DNA from: Chitinophaga arvensicola
GTDB taxonomy: Bacteria > Bacteroidota > Bacteroidia > Chitinophagales > Chitinophagaceae
Direction of reading: 5' to 3'
Length of the DNA: 64,000 bases
Assembly (NCBI RefSeq): GCF_900110835.1
Contig: NZ_FOJG01000001.1
Span: 3,999,499-4,063,498, forward strand
Shown in pieces: positions 8,039 through 17,496 of this stretch. The notes beneath the pieces were generated by a model. That model did no database searches, was not told the origin of the DNA, and saw only the letters and a program-made list of their open reading frames with translations. Numbering within the stretch: the first letter of the stretch is position 1; each line of letters begins with the position of its first letter. A program made the position numbers and the translations under genes.

Positions 8039-10860
8039 GGCAGACTGATTGTTAGTTTTCCTTTAAGTGTTTTGTTCTTAATATTAACTTTTCCATCTGA
8101 GTGTGGCGAGCCGTAAAATGGTTCGGAACCATTGTTGGTATAATCCGCAATCAGCCACTGGATCGCGGCATCCTGCAACCAGCTCCGGGAATGCTGTTTG
8201 CTGTCGGATAACACCCGCAGGGTATTGCCTGACTGATCGGAAAGAGCAGCTGTATAGATAAATCTTTTGGTAGATCTGAAATCATTGGAGCCCATTTCGT
8301 TGGCATCATCCTTCCATAACGCGGATGGCTGCACGCCGAATGCTTCCACACCATTTAACTGTTTGGCCTCAAGATGTGCCACCCCGTTATTTCTTCCGAT
8401 GTCGGAGGAGTCATATACGGTGAACTCCCCTTTGCGCGCCCATTGCAACGTTTCAAAACGTTTGGGCAGTTGCAGCAGTAAACCATACTGGTAAGGAATG
8501 GTATCTTCCCCGTTATACGCCACTTCATATTCGGTGATCAGCTCACCGGCAGGGGTGAACAGGTAAGATTGTTTTCCTTTACCTGAGGTATAGGTAACGT
8601 CTACGTCGATTTTTACACCGGCAGCCGATTGACTGATATGTGTCTGATCCGCGAAAATGGTGTACAACGGATAGTTTTTCAGTGGGTAGATGTTATTCTG
8701 ATAAGTTTCCCCGGCCACATTGGGCTTACCGCCGTCATCACTGTTGGTGGGCACTACACAGAACACTGGTCCCTGGCGCAACAGGGTGTCCTGTGCTTTG
8801 CGCAGACTGGTAATGATCCCCTTTGTTTTACTGATGGTGTAATGATAAGGTCCCTGCTGCACAAAGTAGGCGCCGTTGTTCTCCGTCCAGCTGACTGCGT
8901 AGGTTGGTCTGGCAACCGGTGCAGGAGCTGTCTGCCCGAATAATTCTTCCGCACATACAAATCCCCGTGGATCCGTAAACGTTAGATGAACCGGTGTATT
9001 GTTTTTCCTTGGTACCCTTAAGATGCCGGTATTACCAGCTGCAATGGCGGAGGAGAGTGGTTGACCGTCGGCTTCAATTTTTACATCTTTCAGAGAAGTA
9101 AAATCATAACGGTTCTGGAGGGTGAGTTCCAGGTAGTCGGTATGTTCTTTTACACCGAGCACTTTCACCGGGCTATACGCTTTTTTTACACCTGCATATT
9201 CCGGTTTGGGTCTTCTCCAGGCGTCTATCGGCCCCCATGGACCATAACCTACTATTTCTCCGCCGGGCAGGTGGAAAATATCATCGATGCCGCTCCAGAT
9301 AGCGCCGCCAAGATTGCCTTTGTAATGATAGATAGAATCGTAGAAAGTAACCAGTGGTGCATTGTAAGCGCTGCGGATACCTGGATCGGTGAGGAGTTCC
9401 CGGCGATTGTAACAGGAGAGATGCGCGTATTCACCAAAGAGAACGGGGCGTTCCGATTTGGCCGCATGCGCAGGTCCGTTGATGCCCGGATAATGATATA
9501 CCGCAATATCGGCTTTGCTGTGCGCATTGTTGAAACCTCCCCAACACTGGTCGTGGAAGGTAGTAGGACGGGAAGGATCCGTTTTCTTTACGAACGCCAG
9601 TACCTTCTCCCATAGCGGGCTCCAGTAGGATTCATTACCGAGCGACCAGATGATCACCGACGGGTGATTTTTCCCTGCCTGGATATTATCCGCATTGGCC
9701 TGTATCATGTACGGCAGAAATTTTTCATCCTTGTAATTCCACAGCTTCCAGATAGGAGAAGCGCCGTGTTGTATCCAGGTGAGTGCTGCTTCGCTTTCTA
9801 CAAAAAGTCCCAGTTCATCTGCTGCTTCCAGGAATTCCTCTGAAGGCGGATAGTGAGAGGTACGGATATAGTTACAGTTGGCGTTGCGGAACAGGAGTGC
9901 ATCTTCCCGGGTTAAGGCCGGTGTGATACTGCGGCCGGTGAGCGGATGTACATCGTGCTTGTTCACGCCACGTAATTTTACCGGTTTACCATTTACCAGT
10001 AATTCATTGCCTTTTACCTGCACCTGCCTGAATCCCACTTTATACACAGCAGTTTCCGTTGGTTGCCCGTTTTTCAGCAGGGCTACCTGTAACTGGTACA
10101 GGTAAGGGTGTTCGGGCGTCCATTGCTGCGGTGCGCGAACGGGGAAGCTGACATCTTTCGTAAAAAGATCAGCTGGCGAAATCCGGGTTTCCGGTGTATT
10201 GCCGGGTGATAGTACCGTTTTTCCATTGGCATCCGTTAAGGTGAAACGCAGGGATGCATTTTCCGGTGATGTTGATTCATTGCCGATGGCGGCGGAAATA
10301 TGCAGGGTCGCATTTTTATATTGCGCATCGAAGGTGGTATTGATGGAAATGTCTGCCAGGTTTACCGGTGGCAGGGCAAACATCGTTACTTTGCGCAGTA
10401 AGCCACCTACGGTATGCACGGCGTACTGGGAAGTGCAGGCCAGGTAATCGCTGATGGTGAGTGCCTGTACTGCTACAGTCAGTGTATCGTTGGCGCCGCG
10501 AAGGGCGTTGGTAATATCCATTTCAAACGGCACAAATCCGCCTTCATGTTCTCCCACTTTTACGCCGTTTACAGTCACCAGCGCATGACTGCTTACCGCA
10601 TCAAAGCGGAGTTTGATGCGCTGTCCTTTCCAGGATGCCGGAATGTTGAGCGCATGGCGGTATACGGCCGTTTCACCTTCCTGGATCGTGAAGCCCTGCA
10701 TGGTCCATTCTCCCGGCACGTGGATAGGGTATTGTCCCTGGAAAGACCATTCGCCGTTGAGCGAAACAACTTCCTGTGGTCTGGGGGAAAGCCGCTGTGT
10801 TTGCGCGGCGGCAGACAGGAACAGTGTGGCACCGATAAGTGTAAGTAAGCTTTTCTTCAT
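8035..10860 (-). CDS. GH2 family glycoside hydrolase (beta-galactosidase-like), second paralogue
   Basis: A 941-residue secreted GH2 enzyme: signal peptide ending near AAAQ (residue 20), sugar-binding domain (about 28-165), immunoglobulin-like domain (about 170-280), catalytic barrel opening VNGKPVKLRGVNKHD (about 289), acid/base Glu410 in WSLGNES and nucleophile Glu477 in FGEYAHL. It is plainly a paralogue of the next gene, sharing the ECD/VHTVGG-like and WRRPK/YSPV patterns, but the nucleophile neighbourhood differs (GEYAH against DEWAH), which suggests different substrates or linkages. It starts two bases after the RraA-like gene and overlaps the next by four, so the genes are very likely co-translated. 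Confidence 0.93.
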   Translation of the reverse strand: MKKSLLTLIGATLFLSAAAQTQRLSPRPQEVVSLNGEWSFQGQYPIHVPGEWTMQGFTIQEGETAVYRHALNIPASWKGQRIKLRFDAVSSHALVTVNGVKVGEHEGGFVPFEMDITNALRGANDTLTVAVQALTISDYLACTSQYAVHTVGGLLRKVTMFALPPVNLADISINTTFDAQYKNATLHISAAIGNESTSPENASLRFTLTDANGKTVLSPGNTPETRISPADLFTKDVSFPVRAPQQWTPEHPYLYQLQVALLKNGQPTETAVYKVGFRQVQVKGNELLVNGKPVKLRGVNKHDVHPLTGRSITPALTREDALLFRNANCNYIRTSHYPPSEEFLEAADELGLFVESEAALTWIQHGASPIWKLWNYKDEKFLPYMIQANADNIQAGKNHPSVIIWSLGNESYWSPLWEKVLAFVKKTDPSRPTTFHDQCWGGFNNAHSKADIAVYHYPGINGPAHAAKSERPVLFGEYAHLSCYNRRELLTDPGIRSAYNAPLVTFYDSIYHYKGNLGGAIWSGIDDIFHLPGGEIVGYGPWGPIDAWRRPKPEYAGVKKAYSPVKVLGVKEHTDYLELTLQNRYDFTSLKDVKIEADGQPLSSAIAAGNTGILRVPRKNNTPVHLTFTDPRGFVCAEELFGQTAPAPVARPTYAVSWTENNGAYFVQQGPYHYTISKTKGIITSLRKAQDTLLRQGPVFCVVPTNSDDGGKPNVAGETYQNNIYPLKNYPLYTIFADQTHISQSAAGVKIDVDVTYTSGKGKQSYLFTPAGELITEYEVAYNGEDTIPYQYGLLLQLPKRFETLQWARKGEFTVYDSSDIGRNNGVAHLEAKQLNGVEAFGVQPSALWKDDANEMGSNDFRSTKRFIYTAALSDQSGNTLRVLSDSKQHSRSWLQDAAIQWLIADYTNNGSEPFYGSPHSDGKVNIKNKTLKGKLTISLP

Positions 10861-10862
10861 GA

Positions 10863-11588
10863 TTACATTATTCCGTATTTCTCAAATGCCTGACTGGCGC
10901 TCATACCTTCCAGGATTTTCTGTTGTACCATTTTTTCTCCTCTGGCTTTTTCTATAGCGAGAGAGAATACTTCTTTTTCTGCCTGTTGCGGAACAATACA
11001 TACGCCGTCCATGTCTCCCAACACAATGTCGCCGGGCATGATGCGGACGCCGCGTATTTCCAGCGGTACCCTGAAATCAATGACTTTACCCCGGGGAGCC
11101 TGATCCTGCGCATAACGTCCGTAGGAGAAGGTCGGAAAATTGAGATCGAGAATGCCCCGGGTATCGCGTGAATATCCATCTACCACTGCCCCGGCAGCAC
11201 CCAGTTTCATGGCTCTTGTACTCATTAGTTCACCCCACAGCGCATAAGTAGGAGAGGCGCCGGTGCAAATATAGACCTCATTTTTCTTGAGATCATCGAG
11301 AGCCTGCAACATCAGGCCAAATGATTGTTTCAGTACGGCATTTTGTCCCAGTGCAGGATCTTCAGAGAAAACATCCGCTTCCAATACCGGCATGGCCCGG
11401 CCTATCACGAACATGTCCATTTGCAGCGGCTGTATTTCCGGCGGGAGAAACTGGCGCATCAATCCCATTTTGTCCATAATGTCGCCTACCACAGCCGTGT
11501 ATAATTCTTTTTTCACAATGGAAAATAACTCATCGTCATTTTCCCATAACGTAGTGAAGGTCTGGCCGTTGTTGCTGTGCTTAGTCAT
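10863..11588 (-). CDS. RraA family protein, probable keto-acid aldolase
   Basis: A 241-residue protein of the RraA/HMG-CHA aldolase family. The metal and substrate signature is present: WGELMSTRAMKLGAAGAVVDG with Asp137, followed by Arg141-Asp142, and the C-terminal PGDIVLGDMDGVCIVP stretch typical of the family. Length matches aldolase-type members rather than the shorter (about 160) RNase E inhibitor RraA. It is the first gene of the operon. In this setting a class II pyruvate aldolase cleaving a 2-keto-3-deoxy acid to pyruvate plus an aldehyde is the most economical reading, which is inference from context. Confidence 0.85.
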   Translation of the reverse strand: MTKHSNNGQTFTTLWENDDELFSIVKKELYTAVVGDIMDKMGLMRQFLPPEIQPLQMDMFVIGRAMPVLEADVFSEDPALGQNAVLKQSFGLMLQALDDLKKNEVYICTGASPTYALWGELMSTRAMKLGAAGAVVDGYSRDTRGILDLNFPTFSYGRYAQDQAPRGKVIDFRVPLEIRGVRIMPGDIVLGDMDGVCIVPQQAEKEVFSLAIEKARGEKMVQQKILEGMSASQAFEKYGIM

Positions 11589-11677
11589 ATTTTTAAATCT
11601 TTGCTTATCAATGATACCGGTACTGAAACCAGTTAAAATTCAGGCGGCAAAATACCTGCTCAGGAGGGCTTGTATCA

Positions 11678-11709
11678 TAACTATATTAGCCAAAATATTA
11701 ACTATATTA
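11678..11709. promoter_or_regulatory. Pair of 11-bp direct repeats, candidate AraC-family operator
   Basis: TAACTATATTA occurs exactly at 11678-11688 and again at 11699-11709, start-to-start distance 21 bp, that is two helical turns. This is the geometry expected for two subunits of an AraC-type regulator on one DNA face. The repeats sit 53-85 bases upstream of the AraC gene start and 90-121 bases upstream of the RraA gene start in the divergent promoter region. Function is inferred. Confidence 0.5.
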
Positions 11710-11762
11710 CCCTTATTGGTTGTTTTTTTGATAAAATGGGTAATAATATTTAATTTCCGGAG

Positions 11763-12644
11763 ATGAAAGCAAGATTGATGGACACGGGGCTGGACGCCAA
11801 CAGACAATTCCGCGTGAAGCATGTAGACGAGCATTTCCTGAACTCACCTTTTCATTTTCACGAAAGCTGCGAAATAGTGTTGATTGAAGAAGGGTATGGA
11901 AAGCGCATCGTCGGCGATCATATCGATGATTTCGACAAAGGGGATCTGGTACTCATGGGTCCCAATCTGCCGCATATCTGGCAGAATGATAACATCTATT
12001 TCCAGAAGCGAAAAGATCTCCGTGTAAAAGCAACGGTACTATATTTTGAACCAGCCATGGTGCTGGGCCTGGTGGCTGGCACAGAGGCAGCAGCGGCTGT
12101 TCAGGCATTATTCACCAACGCCTGCCGGGGCCTTTCTGTTAAAAGCAACACGCATGCATACCTGTTGGAAAGATTGCATACTATCCGTGGTACCGATGGC
12201 CTGAAGCGGTTTTCTGTGTTCCTGGAAATTATTGATATCCTCGCCAGATCTACCGATTATGATTATCTCGCCAGCGATAATTATCATAACGCTATGACGA
12301 TTAAAGATGCCGGCAGGTTCAATGATGTGTACCAGTTTCTCATCACCAATTTTTACCGTGAAATACCACTGGAGGAAATTGCCGGAGTAGCGAAAATGTC
12401 GCCCACGGCTTTCTGTCGCTATTTCAAAGCGCGGACGCAAAAATCATTTGTTACTTTTTTACAGGAAATAAGGGTATCGCACGCCTGCAAATTATTGCGG
12501 CAGGACAAGCTTTCCGTGATGGAGGTAGCCCTGGAAAGCGGCTATAACAACCTGGTAAATTTCAACAAATGTTTTAAAGGGATTACGGCTTTAAGTCCGT
12601 CGGAATACCGCAAGAAAATAAGGAACGAGTTGCTGACTGCGTAG
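11763..12644 (+). CDS. AraC family transcriptional regulator
   Basis: A 293-residue regulator. The N-terminal half is a cupin sensor (FHFHESCEIVLIEEG near 30-45, then a G-D-L-V-L-MGPNLPHIW stretch), and the C-terminal 100 residues form the AraC double helix-turn-helix (first helix pair around IPLEEIAGVAKMSPTAFCRYFK, second around SVMEVALESGYNNLVNFNKCFK, ending SPSEYRK). It is divergent from the RraA/GH2 operon and upstream of a SusC/SusD pair, so it is the likely local regulator of both, sensing a sugar or sugar acid. The ligand is unknown. Confidence 0.93.
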   Translation: MKARLMDTGLDANRQFRVKHVDEHFLNSPFHFHESCEIVLIEEGYGKRIVGDHIDDFDKGDLVLMGPNLPHIWQNDNIYFQKRKDLRVKATVLYFEPAMVLGLVAGTEAAAAVQALFTNACRGLSVKSNTHAYLLERLHTIRGTDGLKRFSVFLEIIDILARSTDYDYLASDNYHNAMTIKDAGRFNDVYQFLITNFYREIPLEEIAGVAKMSPTAFCRYFKARTQKSFVTFLQEIRVSHACKLLRQDKLSVMEVALESGYNNLVNFNKCFKGITALSPSEYRKKIRNELLTA

Positions 12645-12749
12645 TGATTAAATAGACTTGTTAATAATATTGTTCGTTTTTTGAGTGATGCTGATCATAT
12701 CTGCTAATATCTTTAATAAACAAGGTAAGATCGTTTAAAGAACGGTGAA

Positions 12750-12771
12750 GGGGCAAATCTATTTTGCACCC
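12750..12771 (+). promoter_or_regulatory. Short hairpin just upstream of the SusC gene
   Basis: GCAAA (12753-12757) pairs with TTTGC (12763-12767) over a 5-base loop, extended by GGG (12750-12752) with CCC (12769-12771) around a bulged A. It lies 16 bases before the SusC ATG. It could be an mRNA leader hairpin or a protein site overlapping the promoter. Weak evidence. Confidence 0.3.
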
Positions 12772-12786
12772 ACTAAATTTCACCGT

Positions 12787-15700
12787 ATGATAAACACCGG
12801 GAGACTGATTGTTCTTTTTATTGCTATTAGTGCCCTGTTGCACACCAAAATCGCCTATGCCCAGGCCCGGAAAATAACTGGTACCGTTACGGGTACAGAC
12901 CATCAACCAATTCCGGGAGTATATGTCATTGTAAAGGGCCAGCAGGTAAATGCTGTTACAGATGCCGCCGGACGCTACGCTATCCAGGTGGACAAACCAG
13001 AGAATGCCAGCCTTGAATTCCGCCTCATCGGATTCACTACTGTAGAAAAAATGATCGGTGGCCAATCTGCCCTGAATGTAGAATTAACATCTGAAGTAAA
13101 AGGTTTGGGAGAAGTGATTGTTGTAGGCTACGGTACCCAGAAAAAAGCCACCATGGCCGGCTCTGTGGGGGTAGTCCGCGCAGAAGCGATTTCCAACAGA
13201 CCGATTACCAACGCCTCTCAGGCGTTGAGCGGGCAAGTACCCGGCGTATGGGTAAATCAAACCAGCGGTCAACCAGGAAGCGATGGCGCCGACATTCGCA
13301 TCCGGGGTATTGGTACCATCGGTACCAGCACCGCACTGGTAGTGATCGACGGAGTGGTGGGATCGCTCCGTTCCATCAATCCGAATGACATTGAGTCCAT
13401 TTCCGTTCTGAAAGATGCCTCCGCTGCTATTTACGGTTCCAGGGCCGCCAATGGCGTTATCCTCGTACAAACAAAGAGCGGCACCAAAGGAAAAGTACAG
13501 GTGAATTTCAGCACTTCCTATGGCAAACAACGCGCTACCTTTCTGCCGCAGGTAACCACCAATGCCGTGGATTATATGAATCTCTATAACCAGGCACTAA
13601 CCAACCAGGGCGCCCCGGCGTTTTACAGCCAGGCTACCATCGACGAGTACAAGAATGGAACAGATCCGTTTATTTATCCCAATACCGACTGGCGCAAAGT
13701 GATTTTGCATGATGCCGGTATCCAAACCAATCAACTCAGTATTTCCGGCGGACAGGAGAAAACACAGTTCAATATTTCCATGGGCTACACCAACCAGGAT
13801 GGTATTGTGCGGAACGGCAATGCGAAATTGTACAATCTCCGCGCAAACATCACCACGAAAGTGAACAATAAACTCGAAGTGGGACTGAGATCCGGTATGC
13901 GTTATGAAACACAGGCCCAGTCATTCAATGGCGCCGGCAACCTGTTTACAGAACTCAACAGAACGCTGCCTTTCTATGGCACGTATACTGCCGACGGCAA
14001 ATACGCCGGCACCTGGGTAAATTCCATCAACACACAGTTCCGCAACCCACTGGTGATGATCAATGAAGGAAACAACAATACCGCGTTAGGTATTTTCAAT
14101 GCCAACGCATTCCTGAATTATGAAATCATCGAAGGGCTGAAATTCAATGTTACCGGTGGTATTGATTATAACACAACCGACAACCAGACGTTTACTCCCA
14201 AAGTAAATATCTACAATCCCAAAACGGGAACTGTGGCCACTACCATGACTGCAGGCGGTGCAAAAGCGGACAATAGCTGGGCAAAAACACTGTACAATAC
14301 TTTGTTCACCAGCCTGACCTATCACAAAACCATCGCGCATGATCATGATATCACCGCCGCGGCAATTTACAGCCAGGAGCAAAGCAATTACAGAACGCTT
14401 TCCGGTTCCATCATGGGATTTGTTAATAACTCCCTGACGGAAATCAATGCCGGGCTGGAAACACCACTTACCAATGGTACTACCAATGGCTGGGCATTGC
14501 GTTCCTATATCGGCCGGTTGAATTACACCTATAAAGAGAAATATATCCTGGAAGGAATTGCCCGCTATGATGGCTCTTCCCGTTTTGCACCGGATAGCCG
14601 CTGGGGCTTCTTCCCCTCTGTGCTGGCTGGCTGGCGTATTACGAAGGAAAACTTCATGCAATCGCAGCAGGTGGTGGATGAGCTGAAAATCCGTGGCTCA
14701 TGGGGTCGTTCCGGTAATGACCAGATCGGTTTGTATGCTTACATCCCTACCCTGGCTTTTGCCCGTTTCTATCCGTTTAATGACCTGATCCAGACAGGTA
14801 TTGCGCAGATGTCGATTGTGGATGAAGGCATTAAATGGGAAGTAGGTACCAAGAAAAATATCGGCTTTGATGCAGCTTTCCTGAAAAATAAACTCAGCGT
14901 CACCTTTGATTATTTTAAAGACGACCGCGAAGGTATTCTACGTACCGTACAGATCCCTGACTTTATCGGTATCCGCAACGCCCCTACGAAAAACCTGGCC
15001 AGCGTAAGCAACCGGGGCTGGGAAATGTCTGCCGGATATAATAATCATATAGGCGACGTACAGTTTGGCGTAGGCTTCAACGTAACGCATGTACGAAATG
15101 AGGTAGTAAATATTCCTGACCCGCAAAAGGCGCAGAACGCACTGTTACCGGGGCAGCCGATCAACGCTTTTTATATGTGGAAGGCCATTGGCATTTTCCA
15201 GAACCAGGATGAAGTGGATAAAAGCGCCAAACAAAATGCGGTACCCACCAAACCCGGTGACATTAAGTTTGAAGATATCAGCGGTCCCGAAGGAAAACCA
15301 GATGGCATTATAGATGCCAACGACCGCCAGGTAGTAGGCAAACCCATTCCTACCTGGACCTACGGCGGATACCTCACTGCCGCCTGGAAAGGTTTCGACG
15401 TAAGAGTGAACCTGCAGGGCGCAGCCGATGTGGACTCCTATGTAGGCGGTGAATTATTTTTCCCTTTCCTGAACGGAGCGGGTGTATTGAAAAGATGGGA
15501 ACCCGGCAATACCTGGACCCCGGAAAACCCGAATGCCAAACTGCCCCGCTTACTGCAATACAGCGCATCTTCCAGTCAGAATTATGCCAGCAACAGTTTC
15601 TGGTTGCAGGACGCTTCCTACCTGCGTATAAAAGATATCCAGATCGGATACAACCTTCCGGAGAGATGGCTGTCGCGCGTGAAGATACAGGGATTGAGAG

Positions 15701-15837
15701 TGTATGTAGATGCGCAGAACGCTTTCACGTTTACCCGCTTCGAAGGACTGGATCCTGAACGTGATCTGTCAAACGCTTCTTCTGCCCAGTATCCTAACGT
15801 TAGAATTATTACCGCCGGCCTGAATGTGAAGTTCTAG
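12787..15837 (+). CDS. SusC/RagA family TonB-linked outer membrane protein
   Basis: A 1016-residue importer. The start at 12787 gives a clean signal peptide (MINTGRLIVLFIAISALLH, ending AYAQ); an upstream in-frame start at 12745 would add 14 polar residues. Domain order: CarboxypepD_reg (about 28-110), the SusC signature GLGEVIVVGYGTQKK, plug with SDGADIRIRGIGTIG and NDIESISVLKDASAAIYGSRAANGVI, then the barrel ending in the aromatic C-terminus AGLNVKF. No STN domain, so it is unlikely to signal through a FecR protein, which agrees with the neighbouring AraC regulator. It forms a pair with the SusD-like gene 30 bases downstream. Confidence 0.96.
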   Translation: MINTGRLIVLFIAISALLHTKIAYAQARKITGTVTGTDHQPIPGVYVIVKGQQVNAVTDAAGRYAIQVDKPENASLEFRLIGFTTVEKMIGGQSALNVELTSEVKGLGEVIVVGYGTQKKATMAGSVGVVRAEAISNRPITNASQALSGQVPGVWVNQTSGQPGSDGADIRIRGIGTIGTSTALVVIDGVVGSLRSINPNDIESISVLKDASAAIYGSRAANGVILVQTKSGTKGKVQVNFSTSYGKQRATFLPQVTTNAVDYMNLYNQALTNQGAPAFYSQATIDEYKNGTDPFIYPNTDWRKVILHDAGIQTNQLSISGGQEKTQFNISMGYTNQDGIVRNGNAKLYNLRANITTKVNNKLEVGLRSGMRYETQAQSFNGAGNLFTELNRTLPFYGTYTADGKYAGTWVNSINTQFRNPLVMINEGNNNTALGIFNANAFLNYEIIEGLKFNVTGGIDYNTTDNQTFTPKVNIYNPKTGTVATTMTAGGAKADNSWAKTLYNTLFTSLTYHKTIAHDHDITAAAIYSQEQSNYRTLSGSIMGFVNNSLTEINAGLETPLTNGTTNGWALRSYIGRLNYTYKEKYILEGIARYDGSSRFAPDSRWGFFPSVLAGWRITKENFMQSQQVVDELKIRGSWGRSGNDQIGLYAYIPTLAFARFYPFNDLIQTGIAQMSIVDEGIKWEVGTKKNIGFDAAFLKNKLSVTFDYFKDDREGILRTVQIPDFIGIRNAPTKNLASVSNRGWEMSAGYNNHIGDVQFGVGFNVTHVRNEVVNIPDPQKAQNALLPGQPINAFYMWKAIGIFQNQDEVDKSAKQNAVPTKPGDIKFEDISGPEGKPDGIIDANDRQVVGKPIPTWTYGGYLTAAWKGFDVRVNLQGAADVDSYVGGELFFPFLNGAGVLKRWEPGNTWTPENPNAKLPRLLQYSASSSQNYASNSFWLQDASYLRIKDIQIGYNLPERWLSRVKIQGLRVYVDAQNAFTFTRFEGLDPERDLSNASSAQYPNVRIITAGLNVKF

Positions 15838-15867
15838 GTTTTGATCAAATTTAAATATCAGCGCAAC

Positions 15868-17436
15868 ATGAAAAAGAGTGTCATATATCTTGGATTGGCC
15901 ACCTGTTTGATGGGCAGCTTTTCCTGCAAAAAAGGTTTTTTAGATAAAGTGCCCAGCGATGCTATTTCTCCTTCCGTTTTCTGGAAAACAGAAGAAGATG
16001 CAAAGGCCGGTAATATCGGTTGTTATTCTGCACTCTGGGATGTAAGCACAGAAGTGCTGCCTTACCTGGATGTGCTTACACCCAATGCGTTCAGCAACTA
16101 TCCGTGGGAGGGCTGGAAAAATATTTCGCTCAGTGCGCAAACACCTTCTGATATGGGGACCATGGGAGGCGTGTACAAGGGCGCCTATGGCGGTATTTCC
16201 GCTACCAATAATTTCCTCGCCAATATCGATAAGGTTGCGATGGATAACACCCGGAAGGAAGTGATGAAGGGAGAAGCAAAGTTTCTCCGGGCATATTACT
16301 ACTCTATACTTGCCAACTACTGGGGTGGGGTAGTGATGATCCTGGAACAACCTAACCTGAACCAGACCACGTCTAAGAAAAGTACACAGGCAGAAGTGTA
16401 TGCACAGATAGAGAAAGATTTAACAGAAGCCGCTGCTGTGCTGCCTGCCGAAGCTGCTGAGAAAGGCCGCGTTACCACCGGCGCTGCCTGGGGGCTGCTT
16501 ACCCGGGTATACCTGTACCAGGGGAAATGGCAGGCTGCCGCCGATGCTGCTAAGAAAGTGATGGGCATGAACTATGCTCTTTTCCCCAGTTACCGAGGAC
16601 TTTTTCTGGAAGCCAACGAAAATAACAGCGAAGTGATTTTTGATATCCAGTTCCTGCAGCCACGTTATCCTACCAGCTGGGATATTTACCTGGGTATCTA
16701 TAACCCGCTCAACTCAGCAGGCTGGAGTTCTATTGAACCTACACAAGACCTGGTGAATGAGTATGAAATGAAAGACGGCTCCGCCTACGATCCCAATGAT
16801 GCCGTGCTGCACCCGAAAAATCCCAACAATGAAAACCGCGATCCGCGTCTGGATCAGACCATCTTCCGCAGAGGCGTATTGTATAACAGTGTGCCCTACC
16901 CGGTAGATGCCGACGGATGGCCGGGTGTTTACACCGGCTATAGCTTTAAAAAGTATACTGCGTATGATAATAATACCAGTCTTGCTAACGCCGTGGGTGG
17001 TACCGGTCTTTCGCAGATCAATGGCATCATTATCCGTTATGCAGATATCCTGCTGATGTATGCAGAAGCAATGAACGAAGTGGCCGGCCCAACAGGCGAC
17101 GTATACGACGCTATCAATAAGGTACGTGCCAGGCCGGGAGTGGTGATGCCGCCATTACCGCAGGGATTATCCAAAGACCAGATGCGGGAGCGGATCCGGC
17201 ATGAGCGCCGCGTGGAATTCGCCGGCGAAGGACTTTATTATTCTGATATCAGGAGATGGAAAATTGCAGAGACGGTGCTGAACAGATCAATTGTATTAAA
17301 TGGCAGCCAGATGAAAGGAGCGGTGGAGAAAAGAATATTCAGAAAGGAAAAGGATTACCTGATGCCTTTCCCACAGGGAGATATCGATAATGATCCCAAC
17401 CTGAAAGGGCAGCAGAACCCTGGATACGGACAATAG
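15868..17436 (+). CDS. RagB/SusD family nutrient-binding outer membrane lipoprotein
   Basis: A 522-residue SusD-like lipoprotein. The ATG at 15868 begins MKKSVIYLGLATC and leads to a lipobox with Cys at GSFSC; an upstream TTG start is less likely. SusD features: FLDKVPSDAISPSVFWKTEEDA, the TPR-like helices with EAKFLRAYYYSILANYWGGV, and the C-terminal RIRHERRVEFAGEGLYYSDIRRWK motif. It would cap the SusC barrel and bind the glycan. A bidirectional terminator follows. Confidence 0.95.
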   Translation: MKKSVIYLGLATCLMGSFSCKKGFLDKVPSDAISPSVFWKTEEDAKAGNIGCYSALWDVSTEVLPYLDVLTPNAFSNYPWEGWKNISLSAQTPSDMGTMGGVYKGAYGGISATNNFLANIDKVAMDNTRKEVMKGEAKFLRAYYYSILANYWGGVVMILEQPNLNQTTSKKSTQAEVYAQIEKDLTEAAAVLPAEAAEKGRVTTGAAWGLLTRVYLYQGKWQAAADAAKKVMGMNYALFPSYRGLFLEANENNSEVIFDIQFLQPRYPTSWDIYLGIYNPLNSAGWSSIEPTQDLVNEYEMKDGSAYDPNDAVLHPKNPNNENRDPRLDQTIFRRGVLYNSVPYPVDADGWPGVYTGYSFKKYTAYDNNTSLANAVGGTGLSQINGIIIRYADILLMYAEAMNEVAGPTGDVYDAINKVRARPGVVMPPLPQGLSKDQMRERIRHERRVEFAGEGLYYSDIRRWKIAETVLNRSIVLNGSQMKGAVEKRIFRKEKDYLMPFPQGDIDNDPNLKGQQNPGYGQ

Positions 17437-17467
17437 TGTTTAATGATGATGAAATAGCAAAGAAAAA

Positions 17468-17491
17468 AAGGCCTGCATTTTTGCAGGCCTT
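17468..17491. terminator. Bidirectional terminator between SusD and a convergent gene
   Basis: AAGGCCTGCA (17468-17477) and TGCAGGCCTT (17482-17491) form a perfect 10-bp stem with a TTTT loop. A-run before and CTTTTTT after the stem make it work as an intrinsic terminator on both strands, serving the SusD gene and the convergent gene ending at 17497. Confidence 0.85.
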
Positions 17492-17496
17492 CTTTT

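Noticed and set aside
9061..9615. Plus-strand open frame of 184 codons opposite the second GH2 gene
   Set aside because: Lies wholly inside the GH2 catalytic domain, whose active-site motifs confirm the minus strand as coding.
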